A DNA stretch of 50,924 nucleotides from a virus: positions 1 through 50,924 of the IMG/VR virus record IMGVR_UViG_3300036790_000288. One strand, given 5' to 3'. Each line of letters opens with the position of its first letter. The stretch's first letter is position 1. The notes beneath the pieces were generated by a model, which saw only the letters and a program-made list of their open reading frames with translations, was not told the origin of the DNA and made no database searches. A program made the position numbers and the translations under genes. This document shows, in pieces, positions 36,060-44,769 of this stretch.

Positions 36060-36953
36060 TTAGACAATCCCGAACGGGAAGGATACGTTCGCGCGGATCA
36101 GGTTGAGCGCAGTCGCGGTCCCAGCGTGCGTGTCGGCCACACCATTCGCGTTGCTCAGCGTCAGAGTCGTGGTGCTGTTCGCGGTGCAGAGGAAGGTGCC
36201 GTTATTGGCGCCCAGATCGAAACCGGCGATCGTAAAGAGTTGGCCTGCGAAGTTGTTCGTGCCGCCACCGGTGATCGTGCCCGTGTAAACCGTGGACCCG
36301 CCGCTGGCTGCCGCCGCCGCCGTAAGCGTCAGAGCGCCTGCAGGGGTGTTGAAGAACTGCTGCGCGATGCCCACGTCATTGACGCTACGGCTGGTATTTG
36401 CCGCAGCCACGATGACGGTGCCGGGAGTTTGCGATGTGAGCAAGCTGATAGCCACCTGACCGGCCAACAGGGTCTGCGATGCGGCGAGGAGCACCGTTGC
36501 ATCTCCAGCCACCTGCACGATCGTGTAGTTGCCCGGCGTAACCGAGTTGAGGAAGACCACCGGGTAGTTGCCCAGCAGGCCAGCGGTTGCTGCCGTTGCG
36601 CCGTCCGTAACAACAGACTGCGGAGGTACGCCAGCGATCTCGGCTGCGTAGGTCGTCGGGACGTTGATCACCGCACCGATAGCTCCCGCCTTGACATTCG
36701 CGGCAACTGCGGCTGCGGACACCTGCACGACCATGTACCACCCTGCGTGGCAGGTGAAGGCCGGGAAAGCAGCATTCACGACGCTCTGCGAAAGCTGGCT
36801 TGCCTGCGACTCGGACAGGAAGAAGCAGTTGCCGGGGAAAGCGCCGGTGGGAATCGGCAGCCCGGTAACGACTTCCGCCGCCAGCGTGGGCGAGGGCGAG
36901 TTGTTGCCAACCAGCGCGGTCGGAATGTAGCTCGTAAACTGAATGCCTGGCAT
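36060..36953 (-). CDS. Capsid-associated beta-rich protein (297 aa), possible decoration protein
   Basis: Follows the major capsid gene with ATG at 36953. The sequence is Ala/Val/Thr-rich with repeated beta-strand segments (for example VVAAANTSRSVNDVGIAQQF) and a C-terminal Ig-like-looking portion. No signal peptide. Position after the capsid gene favours a decoration or head protein. Confidence 0.65.
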   Translation of the reverse strand: MPGIQFTSYIPTALVGNNSPSPTLAAEVVTGLPIPTGAFPGNCFFLSESQASQLSQSVVNAAFPAFTCHAGWYMVVQVSAAAVAANVKAGAIGAVINVPTTYAAEIAGVPPQSVVTDGATAATAGLLGNYPVVFLNSVTPGNYTIVQVAGDATVLLAASQTLLAGQVAISLLTSQTPGTVIVAAANTSRSVNDVGIAQQFFNTPAGALTLTAAAAASGGSTVYTGTITGGGTNNFAGQLFTIAGFDLGANNGTFLCTANSTTTLTLSNANGVADTHAGTATALNLIRANVSFPFGIV

Positions 36954-36972
36954 GTCTTCCTTCTCCCGTCAG

Positions 36973-36986
36973 GTGCGCGTACGCAC
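36973..36986. promoter_or_regulatory. Palindrome GTGCG-N4-CGCAC (copy 4)
   Basis: GTGCGCGTACGCAC in the 43-base gap between the capsid gene (ends 36997) and the gene starting at 36953, 20 bases before that ATG. On the transcript it could form a 6-bp stem with a UACG loop. Confidence 0.6.
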
Positions 36987-36996
36987 CCGTTGATCT

Positions 36997-38184
36997 TTAG
37001 CTGCTGAAGCCGTACCCGAGCCGGTTCTTACGCGGCATCGTGTAGCTGATATTCAGGCCGAGATTCACGATGTAGCTGTCCAGCGAGTTCGAGTTGTAGA
37101 CCTGGTTGCGACGCACACCGAAGAAGAACTCCGGCTCGCTCGTCGGCCAGTACTCGATGCTCGACCCCGCGTAGATGAACAGTGGCTCGCCAACGCTGAT
37201 CTGCGTGCTTGCCGGAATCCCGGAGTACGCAGTGCAGGTCGCAGGCGACGTGAAGCTGTAGGGCTGGCCAGCGGTGCTGGTGCCTGCCGTGTCGGTCGCG
37301 TTCGAGGTTGCTGAGATGTCCGGCGGAAGGGTCGCCTGCCATGCGCGTCCCGGTGCCAGTGCGCTCTCGTAGAACATGCAGCCCATGAAGCCGATGCCGG
37401 TGAAGTCGGGGCAGGTGTCTTCGACCTTCCACTCGACCAAGCGCTGCTGACGCTGGAGGGCGCTCGCGATGTACGAGATGCCTTCGGTCGAAGAGATGCC
37501 GATGAACTTGTCTGCGCCGTAGCGGCGGATGCTGCGGATGTGCAGAATCCACTTCTCGACGGAGAACGATGCAGTGGTCCCATCCGGGTTGCCGTACCAC
37601 ATCGGCGTCGAGTTCAGAGTATTGGTCACCGAGCCGTTGCGGGCCTGGTTGCCGTACTGCTGATACACGTTGCCGTACCAGCCCGGATCGAGTCCGTTGT
37701 TCATCGCCTCGTCGTCGCCGTTCACGCGCTCCGAGCCGTCGTCGGTAATGAAACCGGCAACGGGGGATTGACCGTGGTGGAATGAGTCCACGCCCACATC
37801 GGTGTTGATCGCTTTGATGTGGAGCTGCGCGTACAGGTCCAGAAGATCGACGCGCTTGGCTTCGCCGCGGTTGTTCACCTGCAGCGAGAAGGTTTCGAGC
37901 TGATCCCAGGTCGAGTAGTTGCGGATCTGGAAGGCCAGGTTCGCAATCTGCTGCCTGTGGACGATGTTCTGCGTGGTGCCCGGTGCCGCCGCGCCGCCCA
38001 TGGGACGGTTCATGACGGTGGGGAAGCGCCGCAGTACGCCGCCATCAAACGGATTGACCGCGCCGATGGTCCGCATCCACTCCAGCTTGGGGTCGTCTAC
38101 GAAGAAGTTGTCGAAGGCAACGCCCAGAACCAAGTCGTCCAGCGTGCTCGACTGTAGATCATTACCATATGTCGGATCGGCCAC
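36997..38184 (-). CDS. Major capsid protein (395 aa)
   Basis: Length, position after the scaffold gene and sequence features (LRRFPTVMNRPMGG, QIRNYSTWDQLETFSLQV, DKFIGISSTEGISYIASAL, ending PRKNRLGYGFSS) fit HK97-fold capsid proteins of short-tailed phages. No internal scaffold domain is attached because scaffold is separate. Hundreds of copies would build the head. ATG at 38184 follows an AAGGAGAGAAG site. Confidence in the role rests on order and length more than on a specific signature. Confidence 0.85.
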   Translation of the reverse strand: MADPTYGNDLQSSTLDDLVLGVAFDNFFVDDPKLEWMRTIGAVNPFDGGVLRRFPTVMNRPMGGAAAPGTTQNIVHRQQIANLAFQIRNYSTWDQLETFSLQVNNRGEAKRVDLLDLYAQLHIKAINTDVGVDSFHHGQSPVAGFITDDGSERVNGDDEAMNNGLDPGWYGNVYQQYGNQARNGSVTNTLNSTPMWYGNPDGTTASFSVEKWILHIRSIRRYGADKFIGISSTEGISYIASALQRQQRLVEWKVEDTCPDFTGIGFMGCMFYESALAPGRAWQATLPPDISATSNATDTAGTSTAGQPYSFTSPATCTAYSGIPASTQISVGEPLFIYAGSSIEYWPTSEPEFFFGVRRNQVYNSNSLDSYIVNLGLNISYTMPRKNRLGYGFSS

Positions 38185-38199
38185 GGTCTTCTCTCCTTA

Positions 38200-39009
38200 C
38201 TACTGAATCGAGATGTTCTCGAACTTCTTCAGGCGGTCTTGACGGTTTGCGTCTCGACCTTCCTGTGTCTTCCACGAATCCTGCTTGAAGCCTTCACGCT
38301 TTGCGAGACGATCGAACTTGGACGGCATCGGGCTGCGAGTATCGGGATTGGACCCATACTTCGCGGCCAACTCCGCCTCTTTGACCTTCATCTGCTCGGC
38401 AACAATGCCGTCGATGCGCTTCTGGTCGGCAGCCTGCGCCTGCTCTGCGCGCTTGCCTTCAAAGTTGTACTTGCTGCGCGCATACTCGCGCAGTGGCTTG
38501 CCTGCCTGCTGGGCAGCGCGGAAGTCTTCTTCCACGGCGGTATAGGGCGAGCCGATCAGAGCGTAGTACTCATTCGAGAGCGCGGTGAGGGACACGAGAT
38601 CGGGAGCGGTCTGGCGCATGCCCTTTTCGAAGTCTTCGCGTGTGAATTGTTTTGGGGCTTCCAGCGGCTTAGCATCGCCAGCCTCATACATTTCCTTCGG
38701 CACGTCGTAACCCTGGTCTGCAAGGGACTTCAGATACGCCTTGCGGCGGGCATCTTCGGACTCGGCGGTCGCGGCGCGCTTCTCGGCGGCGGTGAGACGA
38801 TTCACGCCGGTCTGAATTTCCTGCGTCTTGTCGGTCCAGTACTTCAAAGTGTCGGCCTTCTCGGCCTCTGCTCGGGTGAGCGCTGCGGTGCCTTCTGTGT
38901 ACTTGGTCAGCGCCGAACTCATGGCCTTCGCAGCCTTTTCGTTGCCGACGATTGCCTGGATCTCTTCATCCGTAAGGCCCTGCTCCGCGAGATATGCTTT
39001 GATATCCAT
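38200..39009 (-). CDS. Capsid scaffolding protein (269 aa)
   Basis: Highly charged, helical protein (starts MDIKAYLAEQGLTDEEIQ; contains RLTAAEKRAATAESEDARR and KQIDGIVAEQMKVKEAEL-like coils) placed just before the capsid gene, as is usual for scaffolds. It should guide head assembly and leave before DNA entry. ATG 39009 is preferred to GTG 39015 because GAGG lies five bases upstream. Confidence 0.8.
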   Translation of the reverse strand: MDIKAYLAEQGLTDEEIQAIVGNEKAAKAMSSALTKYTEGTAALTRAEAEKADTLKYWTDKTQEIQTGVNRLTAAEKRAATAESEDARRKAYLKSLADQGYDVPKEMYEAGDAKPLEAPKQFTREDFEKGMRQTAPDLVSLTALSNEYYALIGSPYTAVEEDFRAAQQAGKPLREYARSKYNFEGKRAEQAQAADQKRIDGIVAEQMKVKEAELAAKYGSNPDTRSPMPSKFDRLAKREGFKQDSWKTQEGRDANRQDRLKKFENISIQ

Positions 39010-39016
39010 AGTCACC

Positions 39017-39289
39017 TCAGATTTGCGGAGTTTGCTGCTGCGTCGCCTGACGTTGCTGGATGATCTTCATGGTCGCCATGCGCACTTGGTTCTGCACTTC
39101 CCGCATCATTGGCGCTGCTTCTGGTGAGCTTCCCGCAATCTTCTGCGCGTCCATCGCCAGCTTCGCCAAGTCCTGCGCCGTATTGCCGCCCTGAGGGGGT
39201 GGCGCTCCACCTCCCGCAGAAGGAGCGCCACCCGGTGAGGGCGCGCCGCCAGCGGCGGGAGGTGGAGGCGTGATTGCGGGAGAGGCCAA
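39017..39289 (-). CDS. Proline-rich small protein before the scaffold (90 aa)
   Basis: The first 35 residues are Pro/Gly/Ala-rich (PPPPAAGGAPSPGG) and likely disordered; the remainder is helical (DLAKLAMDAQKIAGSSPE). The start is TTG at 39289, with AAGAAGG upstream and no ATG in the early part. Probable assembly factor; unrecognised. Confidence 0.55.
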   Translation of the reverse strand: MASPAITPPPPAAGGAPSPGGAPSAGGGAPPPQGGNTAQDLAKLAMDAQKIAGSSPEAAPMMREVQNQVRMATMKIIQQRQATQQQTPQI

Positions 39290-39445
39290 TTAGGCCTTCT
39301 TGCTACGACCGCGCTTGCGGCCGCCCTTCTTGTGTCCGCCCTTGTGCATGCTCATGTGCTTCAGGGTGGGCTCAAGACGAACCTTGCTGTGCGACTTTTT
39401 GCTGCGCTTTTTGCCGACCTTCTTACCTACGCGATGCTTGGCCAT
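39290..39445 (-). CDS. Histone-like very basic peptide (51 aa)
   Basis: ATG at 39445 after GGAGAAGACAC. More than a third of the residues are Lys or Arg (MAKHRVGKKVGKKRSKKS, then HKKGGRKRGRSKKA). This resembles the C-terminal tail of linker histones or small DNA-condensing peptides. Its position as first gene of the head-assembly run suggests a head or DNA-packaging role, possibly neutralising DNA. Very short, so recognition is by composition. Confidence 0.65.
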   Translation of the reverse strand: MAKHRVGKKVGKKRSKKSHSKVRLEPTLKHMSMHKGGHKKGGRKRGRSKKA

Positions 39446-39457
39446 GTGTCTTCTCCT

Positions 39458-39472
39458 TTGGGTGAAACCCAA
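39458..39472 (-). other. Hairpin in the leader of the head operon
   Basis: TTGGGT and ACCCAA pair around a 3-base loop, just upstream of the GGAGAAG site of the basic peptide gene. Together with the nearby promoter it gives a structured 5' leader. Confidence 0.45.
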
Positions 39473-39535
39473 GTTAGAAGACCCACGCGACATTCCCGTA
39501 CAGGCGACTCAGCAGGTGTTCTCCGATTGCTTACG

Positions 39536-39564
39536 ATAAAAACACCAAAGTAATTCGGTGTCAA
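39536..39564 (-). promoter_or_regulatory. Promoter of the head-assembly operon
   Basis: On the minus strand TTGACA (39564-39559) and TTTTAT (39541-39536) are separated by exactly 17 bases. The -35 overlaps the TGA stop of the gene at 39561. Transcription would start near 39529 and run leftward through the basic peptide, scaffold and capsid genes, giving them expression independent of the terminase promoter. Confidence 0.65.
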
Positions 39565-39761
39565 TTGTTTTGTGGAGCCACTTCAACAGCCTGCTCTTTT
39601 TCGAGGAACGCTATGGAGGTTACGCCGCCATTTCCGGGTAGCACAATCCTGATCTCCCCCGGCACGCGCTGGCTCTTCACGAACGTCAGCACTTCAGCCA
39701 CATCGGCCTTCGGGGAGAACTCGTTCACTGCGCGGGCGAATCCTTTTTTCTTGAAATCCAT
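39561..39761 (-). CDS. Small regulated protein with its own promoter (66 aa)
   Basis: ATG at 39761. The product (MDFKKKGFARAVNEFSP start) looks like a small alpha/beta domain with EIRIVLPGNGGVTSIAF. Family not recognised. It is the one structural-region gene directly downstream of an operator-bearing promoter, so it is probably controlled by the palindrome-binding protein. Confidence 0.65.
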   Translation of the reverse strand: MDFKKKGFARAVNEFSPKADVAEVLTFVKSQRVPGEIRIVLPGNGGVTSIAFLEKEQAVEVAPQNN

Positions 39762-39776
39762 TCCACCACCACCATG

Positions 39777-39804
39777 ATTAAAATGACAGGCTGTCGTTTA
39801 TCAA
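39777..39804 (-). promoter_or_regulatory. Promoter with embedded operator before the gene at 39761
   Basis: On the minus strand TTGATA (39804-39799) and TTTAAT (39782-39777) flank a 16-base spacer that contains an exact GACAGCCTGTC. This mirrors the ERF promoter at 2836. It overlaps the end of the portal gene. Confidence 0.7.
39785..39795. promoter_or_regulatory. Palindromic operator-like site GACAGGCTGTC (copy 7)
   Basis: Exact copy centred in the spacer of the promoter at 39777-39804, the second case of an operator inside a sigma70-type promoter. Confidence 0.8.
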
Positions 39805-41834
39805 CCAGATTCAGAGACCGTTGCTCGCGGTCCTTCTGCGGAGCCCTTTACTTTCGCTGCTGGGGGCTTGTGGCCTGACGGGGGACGGCCGCCCTTACCC
39901 TTTTGCCCGCCGCCTGGGCCGGTGCCCGCCTGCGGCTGCTGTGGCATTAGGGAAGCGCCTTCCTCCTTCAACTTCGCCGTCATCTCCAGTTCCTTGGCCT
40001 TGTAGTCCATCGCTTCTTCGATCTCTTTGTCCACATTCTCGATGCTGAAGACCTTCTTGAGAATGCGGCGCGGCGAGATTGGCAGGCCTGCGCGATACCC
40101 CTGCAGAAGCAGAAGCTGCTGCGCCTGTTGCGGGATGCCGTGCAGATAGCCGGGAACAGGTGTCAGGCGAAGCTGGCGGGCGAAGTTCTTGGCGCGCTCC
40201 ATCCGGCTAAACTTTGAGGTTCCCGATTCGTCTTCACCGGGCATATGCGAAGGCACGACCGAGTTTGGGTCGAAGTCGAGCGTTTCGGGGGTGATTCCGT
40301 CCGGCCCGACGTAGCTCATGATCCGCGCCGTGCTCATCCACTGCAAACTCTGGACCTTCTCGATTTCCAACACGTCGGCCATCGGCGCTTCCATGCCTGC
40401 GGAGATGTCTCGGACGATCGGTCCCGCAATCCTCAACAGGTCGTCGGCACCCTCTTGCCCGGTGCTCATCTTGGCCTTCGCCAGGGCGGAAATCTGGTTC
40501 GTGCCGAGATAGTAATCCTGCGACTCATCGATGTACTTAATCCATTCGAACGGCTCCGAGCCGACTTTGTAGAACTCCGGCGGCAGCAGGGTGGAGATGG
40601 CCTTGTCGATCTCTCCATCCACGCCCAGGCGCTTGCGCATCTCCCACGGGTCCAACTCTTCGGCCGTGCCAGGGTTGATGAGCGTCTGGTCGTACTTCAT
40701 GGCTGGGTCCATCTGGGCCTTCATCTTCATGTCGATGGCGCGCTCAGTGAACTGCCTGACTCTCTCGAGATCGAACACGTCGCGGAAGATGGATAGCCCC
40801 ATTGCTTCGGTCACCCAGTCGTCCGAGCAGAACCGCGGCGGGAAAAGTCCATGCCAGTCCCATGCCGGGCCGTCGTACACCGGCTCATTCACGCCCGAGG
40901 CGGAAATCTGGAGCCGCATATTCGGGTAGAGCCGGCAGTCGTCGATGGTCGCGGCGCGCATCTTGCGCTCGCCACCCGTCACGTACTCCGCAGGCATGTC
41001 ATCGCCCATGGAGGGCACGACGTAGCTCCATGACGCCCCGGGATCGCCCATCGGGATGGGCATTCCGGTTTCATTGAAGGACAGGTCGCGCGTCAGGGTG
41101 TAGATCAGTTCGCAAAGCTGCTCCGGGCCGCCGAGAGTCTTGTCCTCTCCCCGCAGGGAACCGAGGAAGGCCATGCGCGCCGATACCGGGTTGCTGTTCT
41201 GGCGCTTCTTCGATACCGGCCTGATCCTGTCCTGAAAGGTCGGGAACATGGCGTGCGCCTTTGGAAGCGAGACCATCTTCACCATGTGGACCTGATAGGT
41301 GTCCTGCCAGTTTCGCTCGTCCGGCATGAACGGCACCACATCACGCGGGCCAAACTCGTCGAAGCAGATGCCTGTGGAGTAGGGGTCGACCATCCTGCGG
41401 CGCCGATACACCGGCCACAGATAACCGGTCCCGCCCAGCATGAACCACTGCGTCAGCCTGCGCATGGAATACGGCGCGCGCGCCTCGTACCAGACCCCGC
41501 GGCAGACCTTCGAGAGCATTGTCTGCTCATTGGCGTATGCCTTGTTATCGGAGGTCCAGGCATCGTCTGGATAGCGAACGTCCGAGATCGCCGCCACCAT
41601 CTCCTTCGCCACGCGCTTCAGGCGGTTCGAAGTCAGGTCGGAGCGGTTCTCGTCTGCCCTCCGCATCTCCTTGCCGCGGATGACGTCTTCGGCTCTGCTC
41701 AGGTCGGTCCAGAACGGCTGTGACTCGAGCCAGCTTTCGCCGGCCGACAGGGTGTCTTGGAGGTAGCCCCAGCGCTTCTTGCCGGATTCCAGGCGCGAGG
41801 GTGGCTGCCAGCGTCCCTGCTCGTCACGGCTCAA
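39801..41834 (-). CDS. Portal protein (677 aa)
   Basis: A large protein between terminase and scaffold genes. It has the size and composition of portal proteins from short-tailed phages: a helical N-terminal part (KRVAKEMVAAISDVRYPDD), a long core with FMPDERNWQDTYQVH and a disordered Pro/Gly/Gln C-terminus (QPQAGTGPGGGQKG). Twelve copies would form the DNA channel at one head vertex. It shares four bases with the upstream gene. GACAGGGTGTC (41746-41756) is a near palindrome inside it. Confidence 0.85.
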   Translation of the reverse strand: MSRDEQGRWQPPSRLESGKKRWGYLQDTLSAGESWLESQPFWTDLSRAEDVIRGKEMRRADENRSDLTSNRLKRVAKEMVAAISDVRYPDDAWTSDNKAYANEQTMLSKVCRGVWYEARAPYSMRRLTQWFMLGGTGYLWPVYRRRRMVDPYSTGICFDEFGPRDVVPFMPDERNWQDTYQVHMVKMVSLPKAHAMFPTFQDRIRPVSKKRQNSNPVSARMAFLGSLRGEDKTLGGPEQLCELIYTLTRDLSFNETGMPIPMGDPGASWSYVVPSMGDDMPAEYVTGGERKMRAATIDDCRLYPNMRLQISASGVNEPVYDGPAWDWHGLFPPRFCSDDWVTEAMGLSIFRDVFDLERVRQFTERAIDMKMKAQMDPAMKYDQTLINPGTAEELDPWEMRKRLGVDGEIDKAISTLLPPEFYKVGSEPFEWIKYIDESQDYYLGTNQISALAKAKMSTGQEGADDLLRIAGPIVRDISAGMEAPMADVLEIEKVQSLQWMSTARIMSYVGPDGITPETLDFDPNSVVPSHMPGEDESGTSKFSRMERAKNFARQLRLTPVPGYLHGIPQQAQQLLLLQGYRAGLPISPRRILKKVFSIENVDKEIEEAMDYKAKELEMTAKLKEEGASLMPQQPQAGTGPGGGQKGKGGRPPSGHKPPAAKVKGSAEGPRATVSESG

Positions 41835-42367
41835 GCGATGCCCTCAATCTTCTTGCCTACGCCAGCCAGCGGGGATGTGGACTTGGGGGCCATCTCAACC
41901 TGTAGCGCCGTGGTCCGGGCAGTGGGGTCGAATGAGGTCGCTATCATGCTCAGGAAGTTGTGCTCCGTGTGCTGGGCGCGCTTCAGGATGCGCTCGTTCA
42001 TCTCCACATCGTTCTTCGAGTAACCCTGCGCCTTGCGGAGTCTCGACCGAATCTGGAGCTGCTTCAATTCTTCGCACTCGCGGAGGTGCTGCTGCACCTT
42101 TTCCAGCTTCTTGCGCTCCCAGTGCTGGCGGGAGATGATGAGCGAGATTTTCTCGATTTCCTTCGCCCCAACCGCTTCGCACCGCTTCCAATGGCGGTAC
42201 TCCGGCCAGCTCTGGAGTTGCGCTTCGGTGATGCGCGTGTCCGCCGCCGGCTGGATCTCACCCTTGGGGCTGACCCAGTAGACAAAAACGTTGTCCTTCG
42301 TCGACGTCGCGCTGGAGCGCACCACGCCGGGGGCTCTTACCGCCGCTGCATTCGGGAATCGAACCAT
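41831..42367 (-). CDS. Basic helical protein between terminase and portal (178 aa)
   Basis: Mostly charged helices (KIEKISLIISRQHWERKKLEK-like stretch, EMNERILKRAQHTEHN). No signature. It overlaps the terminase end by 31 bases and the portal start by four, so it is translated with them. A packaging or portal accessory role is likely from position. Confidence 0.65.
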   Translation of the reverse strand: MVRFPNAAAVRAPGVVRSSATSTKDNVFVYWVSPKGEIQPAADTRITEAQLQSWPEYRHWKRCEAVGAKEIEKISLIISRQHWERKKLEKVQQHLRECEELKQLQIRSRLRKAQGYSKNDVEMNERILKRAQHTEHNFLSMIATSFDPTARTTALQVEMAPKSTSPLAGVGKKIEGIA

Positions 42368-44496
42368 GCCTGACCTGGGATTACGATAGTTTGAACTGCT
42401 GGACCCGTCATGACAACAATACCGCTATCTTTTGGAGATTCATACCGCATTTTCGCGCGTTCTATCATCACGGAACTCTGATTCATCGTCCAATATGCCT
42501 GCGCGTCGGCAAAAACACGGTCATTGTGACCTCCAGACTCGTGATCGACGCGAGTTTTGCCCGATGCGGTCACTCTTTGCTCCAAATCCTGAATTTCTTC
42601 CGCAAGCCACTTTGACTTCACTTCCGCCCAGCCATTCTCGATGGCGTACTGGTAGGCGGAAAGCAGTAGCGGCCGGCTCCATTCGTTCGTGAACCACCCG
42701 ACTCTGCCCCTTTTCCCTACCCGCTCTTCGAAGGTCTTGCGATCGAATCCTCCGCCCCACTCATGCCACCTGCGAAAGCCGAGCTGCCGCGTCATGTGGT
42801 ACGGAAGATCCCCAAACTTGCGCTTCATCTCGATGCAGAGCTTTGGGTGTGGCCGTTCAAGGCAAGGGCTGTAGAGCGACGCCAGCGCCGCGATGTAGGC
42901 GTATATCTCGGCTTCTGAAATCGAGTCGGAGGCGAACTCTGCTACCTGCACAGAGGGCTCCTCTGGCGACCCATGACGTCTCACGGAAGCAGCCGTTCTG
43001 TCCCCGCCCACGCCGGTGCCGGTATCCCATCCGATGGAGTAGTCGTAGCCCGGTTTCCACTCCTCCCAGATGAGGAACTTTTCAAGCGGATCGAAGGTCT
43101 TCGCGTCCTCCCGTTTCAGCGGGACGAACATCCATTCCAGCGCAGTCCCTTTTTTCGAGTACCAGGTGGTCTTCAACCGCGGCGGCGCGTCCGGCCCGTA
43201 CCAGATGCGCTCCGATTTCGGCTCTCTCCGCTCGGGAATGTCCTCCCCGACAAGCATGTACACCGGGGTGGTTTCCAACGGCTCCACGGTGCTATTTACT
43301 ACCTGAATTGCGGCCTCCGATAGCACCTTGTCGTTCTCGCCAAGCAGCGCTTCGTAATCGTCCGAAGGCATCTGGCGATACCATGACTTTTCGACCCGTC
43401 GTCTCTTGTGATCTTCGTGGTTGAACTCCCAATACCACTGCTGATCGAGAGGCATTGACCAGTCCGTCCCGAGAATCTTCGAAAGCATCGGGGTGTTGCG
43501 GACATAGGCTTCCGCGCGGTGGACGTGATCTACCGTGTCGTCGTTCGGCGCCCACCCTGCAGGCATGGGGAACTTCTTTAGCCAGGCCGTGCCGGGGTAC
43601 AGTTCAGGCGTTGTGTGCCATGGCAGGAAGACGGGCAGGAACTTCGCCTTCCCCGCCCAGTAGTTGTCCCGGTTGGCGATCCACTGCTCTTTCCACCACC
43701 ATGCGGACTTGTGCGAAGCGTCTCCTGTCGACTCGAGCATGACGACGAGCTCCGCGCCCTCGTGCAGCGCCTTGAACAGACCTTCGTCCAATTGCCCTGT
43801 CGGGTCGGTGAACTGGCTCACCTCGGAAAGATGGACGAAAGTGGGCGTGGTCCCTTGCCCCATGCCGCCGCGCATCGAGCCCGGCTGCACCATGATGAGC
43901 GAGCCGATGCGGGAGAACTCGAGCATGGCGCGATCGGAGGCCACTTTGGCCCTTGTCTGGGTAGGTGGCAGCCACACCGGGATCTGGTCGAGCGCCAGGG
44001 TCATCATGCCGAGCATGATTTGGGTCTTCTGGCCGTCCGCGGAGCCGATCTGCGCCGCGACACCGGGTACGAACTGGCTGTGATGCGTGGCGATCCCCTC
44101 CGCCAGGGTTGAAATTCCAAGCTGGCGAGCCTTCAGGATTTGCAGCATCTTCGAGACGCCCATGCGGTCCAACTCGCAGAGCATTTGCCACATGATCCAC
44201 TGGCCCTGCCGGAAGGTGAAGCGGGCTATCTTGTTCTTGAATTTGATGTAGTAGTAGCGGGTCAGGAAGTAGTGGCAGGAAGCCGCGCACATGGCGCGCT
44301 CGTTTGCGATGAATCGCTCCTCGGCCTTGGTCAGCCTGCGCATCTGGTTGATGTCGCCGTTCTTCTCTACGACAAAGACCTCTGCGAGGCGCTTCGACCA
44401 CAGGTCCACTTCTTCGATAGAGTGGGGGCGCGGCCGCCAGCCAAACTCCTCAGCGAAGCGGTCCAGCTTTGCCTCTATGACCTCGGGAGCGAACAC
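42337..44496 (-). CDS. terL: Large terminase subunit (719 aa)
   Basis: The ATPase part shows ILKARQLGISTL (adapted Walker A) near residue 120 and VVMLESTGD (Walker B with catalytic Glu) near 250. The nuclease part has YSIGWDTGTGVGGDRT and a terminal HNDRVFADAQA with acidic residues for metal. It cuts the replicated DNA and pumps it into the head. The length is high for the family because of inserts. Start is GTG at 44496; ATG would lose the beginning. Confidence 0.93.
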   Translation of the reverse strand: MFAPEVIEAKLDRFAEEFGWRPRPHSIEEVDLWSKRLAEVFVVEKNGDINQMRRLTKAEERFIANERAMCAASCHYFLTRYYYIKFKNKIARFTFRQGQWIMWQMLCELDRMGVSKMLQILKARQLGISTLAEGIATHHSQFVPGVAAQIGSADGQKTQIMLGMMTLALDQIPVWLPPTQTRAKVASDRAMLEFSRIGSLIMVQPGSMRGGMGQGTTPTFVHLSEVSQFTDPTGQLDEGLFKALHEGAELVVMLESTGDASHKSAWWWKEQWIANRDNYWAGKAKFLPVFLPWHTTPELYPGTAWLKKFPMPAGWAPNDDTVDHVHRAEAYVRNTPMLSKILGTDWSMPLDQQWYWEFNHEDHKRRRVEKSWYRQMPSDDYEALLGENDKVLSEAAIQVVNSTVEPLETTPVYMLVGEDIPERREPKSERIWYGPDAPPRLKTTWYSKKGTALEWMFVPLKREDAKTFDPLEKFLIWEEWKPGYDYSIGWDTGTGVGGDRTAASVRRHGSPEEPSVQVAEFASDSISEAEIYAYIAALASLYSPCLERPHPKLCIEMKRKFGDLPYHMTRQLGFRRWHEWGGGFDRKTFEERVGKRGRVGWFTNEWSRPLLLSAYQYAIENGWAEVKSKWLAEEIQDLEQRVTASGKTRVDHESGGHNDRVFADAQAYWTMNQSSVMIERAKMRYESPKDSGIVVMTGPAVQTIVIPGQAWFDSRMQRR

Positions 44497-44499
44497 GGG

Positions 44500-44769
44500 T
44501 TAGAATGGCCCGGTGTTCGGCTTGCAAAGTTGCAAGGCAATCGGCGTGAATGGGCCACCAAACGTCAGTTCGGTGATGACGAGGTCCGCACCGTCCGCAA
44601 TAGCCTTCCGCTCGTCGTCGGACATGCGGAAGCGAACGGACATCCCCGACAGTCCGTCGGAATATCGGACGGGAAGTGCCACAATGGGTGCGTAATCCGG
44701 CTGGTCGAGCGCAATGACCCGCTCCATCTCTACCTCTGCTTCGGTCCATACTGGCGATACGGAATCCAT
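44500..44769 (-). CDS. Small protein upstream of terminase (89 aa)
   Basis: Acidic at first (EAEVEMERVIALDQPDY) with a beta-rich second half (ELTFGGPFTPIALQL). Not recognised. It overlaps the gene before it by one base and ends four bases before the terminase start, so it belongs to the packaging operon. Confidence 0.65.
   Translation of the reverse strand: MDSVSPVWTEAEVEMERVIALDQPDYAPIVALPVRYSDGLSGMSVRFRMSDDERKAIADGADLVITELTFGGPFTPIALQLCKPNTGPF

Noticed and set aside
35691-37007. Plus-strand open frame of 438 codons opposite structural genes
   Set aside because: Antisense to the genes at 35664 and 36060, with Arg/Ala-rich composition and no start signal.
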